From Pinguiococcus pyrenoidosus (taxonomy: Eukaryota; Sar; Pinguiophyceae; Pinguiochrysidales; Pinguiochrysidaceae), in contig JAAMXY010002708.1 in the NCBI GenBank assembly GCA_019677205.1, positions 1-15,840 on the forward strand: a stretch of 15,840 nucleotides of DNA, read 5' to 3'. Below, piece by piece: positions 1 to 6,060 of the stretch. How positions within the stretch are numbered: position 1 is the first letter of the stretch; each line of letters opens with the position of its first letter. The position numbers were made by a program, and so were the translations under genes. Under the pieces are notes generated by a model. That model had not been told where the DNA came from, did not search any database, and worked only from the letters and a program-made list of their open reading frames with translations.

Positions 1-943
1 CAAAGCCTACGTTGCGATGTTTGCGAGCTTGCCACATCTTCTCCTCCGCTTCACGCTCTGCCCTCGACTTCTCCTCGGCGCCGAATGCCTCTCTTGGCGC
101 ATTCAGCTCCTGCGTGGGCTGCATCCGCCCTCTCCAGCCCGTGTCGCTCTGGTCCATTTCTTCCTCCGCAACGATCATCGGTGCTCCCGGAAACGCCCGC
201 CCGTCGTCGAAAGATGCCTCGCTCGCTAAAGTTGGCCCAACCGCACCAAGCAGCGCCGGTGGACCGTCGACGGCGTCCTCTTCGCTCTTTTCCCGCTTGC
301 GTTTCTTGCTCTTTTTGTCCTTTTTGTCCTTCTTTTCCTTCTTTTCCTTCTTTTCCTTCTTGATTTTTTCCTCCTTCACCTTCCTTTCCTTCTTCTCCTT
401 CTTCACCTTCTTCGCGCGCACTTCAGGCGCCACAACGCGGCTGTCCGCGTCGAAAAGTCTCTGTCCGCGAGCCAGCGAGAAGCCGTTGTCGTCCAACTCT
501 TTCCCTACATAAGCGTGTCCGGGCGCAAACTTGCTCATTTCCTCTCCGGTCTTCGGATCCACGCGCTTCTCCTCGGACTCTCGCAGCTCTTTGGGCAGCC
601 GGTAGCGCTCAACGTGGTCCACTCGTAGCTTGCGGCCCAAAAGCTCTGCGCCATTAAAGTTGTCCACTGCCAAGATGGTGGACCTTGCGTCCTCATACTT
701 CAGGAAGCAGAAGCCGCGGCTTTTCCCCGACGTATCATCACGCACGAGGTTGATATCTTCCACTTCGCCCCACTGACTACAGACGCACAGCACATCGCCC
801 TCGGTCAGCTGACTATCTAGTCCGCCCACGAAGACCCACGCGCTGTTCCGGTACTTGTCGTGCCACGAGGCTCCCAGACCAGCGCAGAGACCCAGGCGGA
901 GCTCCTCTTCGTTCAGGCGCCGGACCTCCTCAATGTTGTTCAT
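1..943 (-). CDS. RBMX2: RBMX2/Ist3-like spliceosomal RRM protein (3' end beyond window)
   Basis: Reads as one open frame of 314 codons from an ATG at 943-941 and is still open at the left edge. The N-terminus matches the RBMX2 (yeast Ist3/Snu17) family: an Asn/Glu-rich start, then SWHDKYRNSAWVFVGGL, then a single RRM at about residues 34-112. RNP2 is VFVGGL (37-42) and RNP1 is KSRGFCFL (74-81); the family hallmark STILAVDNFNG follows. Family members bind Bud13 and Pml1 in the RES complex and act on pre-mRNA in the nucleus before the first splicing step. After the RRM comes a lysine/glutamate-rich segment (about 176-220) like the basic tails of animal RBMX2, then an acidic and mixed tail. No intron is seen. 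The start has A at -3 and lies next to a palindromic E2F-like element. The family assignment is firm; a RES role is inferred from it. Confidence 0.9.
   Translation of the reverse strand, partial: MNNIEEVRRLNEEELRLGLCAGLGASWHDKYRNSAWVFVGGLDSQLTEGDVLCVCSQWGEVEDINLVRDDTSGKSRGFCFLKYEDARSTILAVDNFNGAELLGRKLRVDHVERYRLPKELRESEEKRVDPKTGEEMSKFAPGHAYVGKELDDNGFSLARGQRLFDADSRVVAPEVRAKKVKKEKKERKVKEEKIKKEKKEKKEKKDKKDKKSKKRKREKSEEDAVDGPPALLGAVGPTLASEASFDDGRAFPGAPMIVAEEEMDQSDTGWRGRMQPTQELNAPREAFGAEEKSRAEREAEEKMWQARKHRNVGF
328..361. repeat. 9-nt tandem repeat coding the Lys/Glu tract
   Basis: The unit CCTTCTTTT is repeated nearly four times on the plus strand. On the minus strand it encodes alternating Lys-Lys-Glu in the RBMX2-like protein. 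Flanking imperfect copies extend the low-complexity stretch to about 300-415. It is probably replication slippage tolerated in a charged linker. Confidence 0.8.
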
Positions 944-956
944 TTTGGCGCCAAAA
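943..956. promoter_or_regulatory. Perfect E2F/DP-type palindrome next to the RBMX2-like start codon
   Basis: The 14-nt perfect palindrome TTTTGGCGCCAAAA contains the TTTGGCGC core recognised by E2F/DP factors in animals and plants on both strands. Its first base is the A of the minus-strand ATG. It therefore lies at the translation start, probably in a very short 5' UTR or at the transcription start. Similar GGCGCCAA cores occur at 3765-3772 and 13513-13520, also in 5' regions. The match is seen directly; binding is inferred. Confidence 0.45.
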
Positions 957-1382
957 CGAGAGAGACAGAAAGAGAAAGAGGCGGAGAGAGAACGGCGCTG
1001 GGACAGACGGATGTGGATTTTTTGGGGGATTTCCGGGAAAAGGGCACGGGAAATATCGATAAATGAAACGATATGTGGGTTATTCGTGCCGCGGCGCCGT
1101 GTACGCGCGCGATTGGTCGCTTCTGATTTTTGAAACATTGACCTCAAGAGCAGAGCCAATGCGCGGGGCTCGTTCAAACCCGCTGTCCCCCGTGTTTGCG
1201 GTGAGTAGCGCGCGTGCGATCCATTATTTGGCCATATCTCAGCCACGCAAGGCCGCAAACTCGGGGCTTCGGACGCGGAAACTGTCTGTAAACCGTCTAA
1301 TCGTGCGGCTTCGCTATCTTTCACGTGTCTCTCTCGCTCGTCAGCGGCGCAGTGTGCGAATCTCGCTTCAAAGTCTGAGAAG
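944..1382. other. Divergent 5' region between the RBMX2-like and MDH genes
   Basis: No gene is supported here. It holds an E2F-like palindrome at the left end and a purine-rich GAGA-type tract at about 957-1000. A TTCCGGGAA palindrome lies at 1031-1039 and TATCGATA at 1054-1061. A reversed CCAAT motif, CGATTGG, lies at 1110-1116. Both flanking genes read outward, so this 439-nt stretch should contain both promoters. No clear TATA box is placed at a convincing distance from either start. Confidence 0.6.
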
Positions 1383-2539
1383 ATGTTGGGTCCACTTCGG
1401 TCTTCCGCGCGCGCGGCGTCGCTGACGCGCTCCTTCACCAGCGGCAGAGTGTGCCACAGCAAGGTGGCCGTGCTGGGCGCCGCCGGAGGTGAGTCCTGGC
1501 TTGGCATCGTCCCCGTAGCGCGCGAAGCGCCGTGCGCGCGTCGTAAAGTGAAAGAAGGATGCGACGCTCGCGGGGAGAAAGGCCGGGGAAAACGGCGGCG
1601 ATGGGAGGATTTTTTTGACGTGTCTCTTCCGTAGGCATCGGCCAGCCTTTGTCGCTCATCATGAAGCAGGACGAGCTGACGTCCCAGCTGGCCGTCTTCG
1701 ACGTGGTGAACGCTCCTGGAGTCGCTGCGGACCTGAGCCACATCCCCTCGCCGGCCGCGGTCTCCGGACACGTGGGCATGGACCAGATCGGCAGCGCGCT
1801 AGAGGATTGCAAGGTGGTCATCATCCCGGCCGGCGTGCCGCGCAAGCCAGGCATGACCCGGGACGACCTGTTCAACACCAACGCGAGCATCGTGCAGTCG
1901 CTGGCAGAGGCGTGCGCCAAGCACTGCCCGGAGGCGCACTTCCTGATCATCTCGAACCCGGTGAACTCCACCGTGCCGATCTTTAAGGAGGTGCTCGAGA
2001 AGGCCGGCGTGTACAACAAGAAGCACCTCTTCGGGGTGACGACCTTGGACGTCATGCGCGCCAAGACATTCGTGGCCGAGAACCAAGGAACGGACGTGAA
2101 CAGCACGAACGTGACGGTGGTCGGGGGCCATGCGGGCACCACGATCCTGCCCTTGCTCTCCCAAGTGGAAGGCGCCAACTTCAGCGACGAAGACATCGCC
2201 GCGCTCACGAAGAGGATCCAGTTCGGCGGAGACGAGGTCGTGAAGGCCAAGGACGGCGCAGGAAGTGCCACCCTGTCCATGGCCGTCGCCGGGGCGTACT
2301 TCGCAAAGCAGCTTCTCAAGGCCCTCAACGGAGAGCAGGGCATCACGGAGTGCACCTTCGTGGAGAGCGACGTCACCAGCGCTCCTTTCTTCTCCTCCAA
2401 GGTCACCCTGGGCCGCGACGGCGTCGAGACCATCCATCCGTTGGGCGAGCTGTCCGCGGTAGAGCAGCAGAACTTTGATGAGATGCTTCCAACGCTCGTC
2501 GCCCAAGCAGAGAAGGGAGTGGCGTTCGTCAACAAGTAA
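1383..2539 (+). CDS. MDH: Malate dehydrogenase, mitochondrial (NAD)
   Basis: Catalyses the reversible oxidation of malate to oxaloacetate with NAD, in the TCA cycle. Exons are 1383-1488 and 1635-2539; the 146-nt intron runs GTGAGT...TAG and splits the Gly36 codon. The 336-residue product has a basic, Ser/Arg-rich presequence (about 1-25, no acidic residues) typical of mitochondrial import. The dinucleotide-binding loop LGAAGGIGQ is at 31-39 and Asp58 would bind NAD. Substrate arginines are R105, R111 and R177, with N143, D174 and catalytic H201 in VVGGHAGTT. All of these keep a constant +24 offset from the E. coli enzyme numbering. The protein is complete, with nothing missing. The presequence is short, so mitochondrial location is inferred; a peroxisomal form is less likely because no PTS1 or PTS2 is seen (C-terminus FVNK). 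Confidence 0.97.
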
Positions 2540-2672
2540 GCGAGTAAACAACTGCAGGAGGGAATGCCGACTTGTGGCGCCTCCGCGCCAGAGGTGGCAG
2601 AATACTTTTGGCAGGAGGAGAAGGATGATGACGACGACCACCAGGAATGTTTACTAGTCCCGGCTCTCGGAT

Positions 2673-3693
2673 CTATGTCGCAAGCGCGGCTACTCGTCCG
2701 TCGTCCTCTTCCACTTCCACGCGCCCATCTTGCGGGACCTCCGGCAGCTCAGCCTCAACATCCGCCGCGGCAGCAGCAGCAGCAGCGGCCGCCGCCGGAT
2801 CTGCGACAGGATCCGTAAGCTTCGTCTCGGGGGCCTCAGGAAGGTCCTTGGTGACACTGGCCGCAGCATCAGGGTTCAGCTCTCTCTCCAGGTCCTGCAA
2901 CTCTTTCTCAAAGTTGGCGTCCTCCAAGTCAGGATCCGCCCCCGTGTTGCTTGCCAGCAGATCCGAGATCTCATTCTCAACGCGAATGGCTTCAGCAGAC
3001 TCGTCCAGCAGCTGCATCGTATGAAGGAGAGAGAGAGAGAGAGAGAGAGAGATCCAGTGAGGTCCAGGAAGAGCTGCGGAGGGGACAGGCAGGATTTCAG
3101 GCATCACCTCCTGCACCGCTTCCACTGTCACGATCTTGTGAATCTCGTTCAGCGCGTCCTTTCCCTCCTTTAGCGCGTCCAGCACCTTCATCTGCTCAGT
3201 CTCCCAGCTGATGGTGTCGATCAATTGGTACACATTCAGAAGCTGCAGGGAAGACTCCCTTAGTCCGCCGCCCCCGGTCCTGAAAACCTTTGCGTACGCA
3301 GGTTTACGTACCTGCTGGTCGCACTGCTCTGCTTGCTTAACCTTCAGCTTCTTCAGCTTCAAGACCTGCGTCATTCCAGAATGTGGCGTCCGGTGAGCAC
3401 TGCGCAGTTTCTGCGTCTTTGTCGCGCATGTTTGTACCATCAACGCTCTTTTCTTCTTGCCACTGCGCAGAAGCTGAGCCGCCTGCGCGTGCATGCGAGC
3501 CATGTCCCCGTCAAGCTTCTTCTGGAAGCGCCGCAGCCGATCCCTGGCATTCTTCAGGTCCAGTTCCGCCCGATCCTGCGCGCGAACACTTAGGCACGTG
3601 CGAGAACAGGGATTCGCACAGACGGGTGCGCACCTTCTCGGTGATCTGCGGCTTCGGCTTCGGCTTCTTGTCTTTGCTGCCGCCTAGACCCAT
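2673..3693 (-). CDS. CHMP6: CHMP6/Vps20, ESCRT-III subunit
   Basis: ESCRT-III subunit that links ESCRT-II to Snf7 polymerisation on endosomal membranes. Exons on minus: 3634-3693, 3438-3575, 3312-3365, 3108-3242 and 2673-3011; all four introns are GT-AG and phase 0. The 241-residue product begins MGLGGS, with Gly2 and Ser6 fitting N-myristoylation as in human CHMP6. It then follows the family through basic helix 1, the QLLRSGKKKRAL segment and the ETEQMKVLDALKEG segment. The tail carries the family's Vps4-binding MIM2 core LPEVP at 218-222. The C-terminus is about 40 residues longer than human CHMP6 because of a poly-Ala run (202-212) and a second LPEAP at 186-190. Introns 2, 3 and 4 (72, 69, 96 nt) are multiples of three without an in-frame stop, so a single-frame reading would wrongly include them. 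Their limits were set by alignment to the remembered family pattern. Confidence 0.9.
3027..3052. repeat. (GA)13 microsatellite in CHMP6 intron 4
   Basis: Thirteen perfect GA units on plus, which is (TC)13 on the coding strand. The tract lies 15 nt from the 3' splice junction and so serves as the polypyrimidine tract of intron 4. Confidence 0.9.
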
Positions 3694-4123
3694 GCTGGAG
3701 AGCTTTGCCACAGCCGAAAGCGGCGCTTCTAGGGCCTTCAAAGGCCGATTCCTCGACGAACAGTGGCGCCAAACTCTTTGGTCGTGACAGACGGAGGATC
3801 CAGCGCCGAAACCACTTGTGCCCATGTAACTCAAAGTGAGAGACGTCAAGAGGGCATGAACACGGTGGACATGGCAGTCACAAGCGCTTCCTTGAGTAGG
3901 GAACATGGAGAGCTCTCGAGAGGAACGAGCATTAAAGGCCCAAAGTCAAATCGGTGGCGTCGCACTTCCGGGGAAAACGTCAAAAACAGATGAGCGGCTG
4001 TCTGCCTCTCATTGCAGGCGCCTTTCCACTGGACGTCAAAGTGCCTTTCTCTCTCGATGCACGGAGTTTCCACTAGCGAGGTAATGTCAGTGCGCTAGAA
4101 CTGTGATACGAAGCAGTACGAAA
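3694..4123. other. Divergent 5' region between the CHMP6 and WD40 genes
   Basis: No gene is supported in these 430 nt. The region contains an E2F-like GGCGCCAA core (3765-3772), 72 nt upstream of the CHMP6 start, and one ACTTCCG (3964-3970) of the recurring CGGAAGT motif. A stop codon at 4082-4084 closes the WD40 frame upstream of its ATG. Confidence 0.6.
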
Positions 4124-6007
4124 ATGGCGGAAGATGCATATGCGATTCCGAAAAGATCCAAGAGCTGCTTAACGTGCGGACACAAGCACCTGATGGGCGT
4201 TCCGTGCCCAGTTTTCGTGTTCGTGGAGACGCGGAAAGGTCGTCTGGAGCGCAAGCGCGCTGAAAAGCGCGTGGCTGAGTGGCAGGCCCCGCTGGAGAGC
4301 TCAAGTTCTGCCTCCAACGACCCATCCGACACTTCGAAGGTCTCCTCCGCTTCGGCCACCGAAAGCAGCGACGACGATGACCTCTTTCCGAGAGACGACA
4401 CTTCGGATGTGAGAGCGCAGATGATGGACAGGATCTCTCGTGGCGTACAGAAGGCGAGAGGCGCGGCGGCAGCTCTGGAACAGGCTTCTCGAGCTGCGGC
4501 GCACCAGGCGCAGAGCGTCTCGGCAGCTGCTGGGAGACTCGCGAGGCACAAGCTGCAGGAGATGAAGGGCGATCAAGTGGTGAAGCGCTTTGTGACTCCC
4601 GAATGGGCGAAGAAATGTCAGTTCAAGCGGTGCAATTGCCTAGCGGGCGTCGACAACGGAGACCCAAGGACCTACGAGCCCCTGCTTCTTCCGCGCTTTG
4701 TTGCAGATCCGTTTCGTCCGGAAGTCCGAATCGAGGTGCGCATGGAAGCCCCCCCGGCCTGGCGGCAGACGAGAAAGGTGCTCAGCCCGCCGGCGGAGGT
4801 CTTGGACTTGGTGTTCCCCTTCTTGGACGCGAGGACGTGCGGCCTAGCGGCATCGGTCAGCAGCACCTTTGCGGACCGAGTAAGGGATCAGTGGCACTAC
4901 GCGGACATGCTGTACTTGCGGGATGAGTTTGCGCACAAGGTCCACAAAGGCCGGGTGGAAAGCTGCCTCGCCTTCGGGGATAAGCTCTACACCGCAGGAG
5001 ACCATGCGGTGAAGGTTTGGAGCCTTGAGACCTTCGAATGCTTGGCCGAACCTGTAAAAGACACCGCCGTCATCAATCTCATGAGGCTTCTGAACAACGC
5101 GCTGCTTGTTTGTGCAAGCAACGGAAGCGCCCGCGAATGGAGCCTCGCTCATAATCCCAAGCGAACGCAGCACCGAGGCGCCTTCTGGGAGCACCGCTCA
5201 TGGATCAACGACCTGGACTTGTCGGAACCGGAAGAAGACGATGACGGCAACTGGGTCAGCAAAACTCTCTTCACCGCGTCAGATGATCGGGAGGTCAAGG
5301 TTTGGAACACTGCGACGAAGACCTGCGTCTTCACCATAACGCCACCCAACCGTCAGTGCGGCACCATGAGATCCCTGGCGCATTCCAGTAGGCATTTGTA
5401 CGTAGGATCATCGAATGGTCTGATCTACGTGTACCCTCTCGAGAGGACATGCGAGCGCTCAGATCGGCATTCGTGCACGGTCTCGGAGCACGGTGCACTG
5501 CCTTTCTGTCTTCAGACGACTCTCACCCACGGCGACGACGTGATCGTATCGATGATCTGCAAAGGGAACCAGGAGCAGGAACAGGAGCAGAGGCGACAGC
5601 AAGAACGCTGGCCGTGTCTGTTCAGCGCCTCGGCTGACGGCACTCTGCGCGTCTGGACATTGCCAGGCAAGAGAGGATTTGAGCATGCGTGTACGCATGT
5701 CTTGGACGCTCATTCGAAAGGGTGCGATTGTATTCCGCTGCTGCTGCTGTCGATCATTCCTTTGCGTCTCACCCATCTGTATAGGGGCAGCATCACGAGC
5801 ATCGCGACGAGCTGGGCACACCTCTTCACAACCGGGCACGACAAGCGGATTCGGGTGTGGAACCTTCGGACTCTCGAGCTGCAGAAAGTGCTGAAGCTGG
5901 ACGTCTACGTCAAGTGTATGCACATCGACGAGAATGACGAGTGCTCGTACCTGTACGCCGGGCATGTTGACGGGCAAGTCACCATGTGGCGGCTGGGGTC
6001 GACGTGA
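4124..6007 (+). CDS. F-box-like WD40 repeat protein with N-terminal Cys/His motif
   Basis: The start is the ATG at 4124 (A at -3, G at +4); the open frame extends 5' only through a GTG. Near the N-terminus is C-x2-C-G-H-x-H with a further Cys (C15, C18, H20, H22, C28), which resembles a small zinc-binding knuckle. An acidic Ser-rich linker and an Ala/Gln helix follow, then a CQFKRCNC cluster (165-172). An F-box-like helix pair, LSPPAEVLDLVFPFLDA, starts at about 220. From about 270 to the end are six or seven WD40 blades with KVW, REW, KVW, RVW, RVW and TMW strand ends. A likely in-frame intron at 5722-5784 (63 nt, GTGCGA...TATAG) interrupts the last blade; removing it restores HSKGGSITSIATSW and gives 606 residues. 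F-box plus WD40 suggests an SCF ubiquitin-ligase adaptor, which is inference. The substrate is unknown. A Gln/Glu run at about 483-493 is low-complexity loop. Confidence 0.85.
   Translation: MAEDAYAIPKRSKSCLTCGHKHLMGVPCPVFVFVETRKGRLERKRAEKRVAEWQAPLESSSSASNDPSDTSKVSSASATESSDDDDLFPRDDTSDVRAQMMDRISRGVQKARGAAAALEQASRAAAHQAQSVSAAAGRLARHKLQEMKGDQVVKRFVTPEWAKKCQFKRCNCLAGVDNGDPRTYEPLLLPRFVADPFRPEVRIEVRMEAPPAWRQTRKVLSPPAEVLDLVFPFLDARTCGLAASVSSTFADRVRDQWHYADMLYLRDEFAHKVHKGRVESCLAFGDKLYTAGDHAVKVWSLETFECLAEPVKDTAVINLMRLLNNALLVCASNGSAREWSLAHNPKRTQHRGAFWEHRSWINDLDLSEPEEDDDGNWVSKTLFTASDDREVKVWNTATKTCVFTITPPNRQCGTMRSLAHSSRHLYVGSSNGLIYVYPLERTCERSDRHSCTVSEHGALPFCLQTTLTHGDDVIVSMICKGNQEQEQEQRRQQERWPCLFSASADGTLRVWTLPGKRGFEHACTHVLDAHSKGCDCIPLLLLSIIPLRLTHLYRGSITSIATSWAHLFTTGHDKRIRVWNLRTLELQKVLKLDVYVKCMHIDENDECSYLYAGHVDGQVTMWRLGST
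5722..5784 (+). other. Probable stop-free 63-nt intron in the WD40 gene
   Basis: The donor is G|GTGCGA and the acceptor is TATAG|GG, with a pyrimidine-rich stretch before the AG. Translated, it inserts 21 residues rich in Leu and Ile between the H-S-K-G turn and the SITSIATSW strand of a WD40 blade, where the family has no insertion. Removal keeps the frame. Confidence 0.7.
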
Positions 6008-6060
6008 AACGTTTGACAAAGTTTTGGTTTGTTCGCTTTAGTTCCTCCGTCCCATTCTGC

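Noticed and set aside
1435-2535. 366-codon antisense frame across the MDH gene
   Set aside because: Opposite an unmistakable enzyme; it arises from GC-rich codon structure and shows no family features.
4103-4123. Seven-codon N-terminal extension of the WD40 gene
   Set aside because: It would start at GTG; the ATG at 4124 has a good Kozak context.
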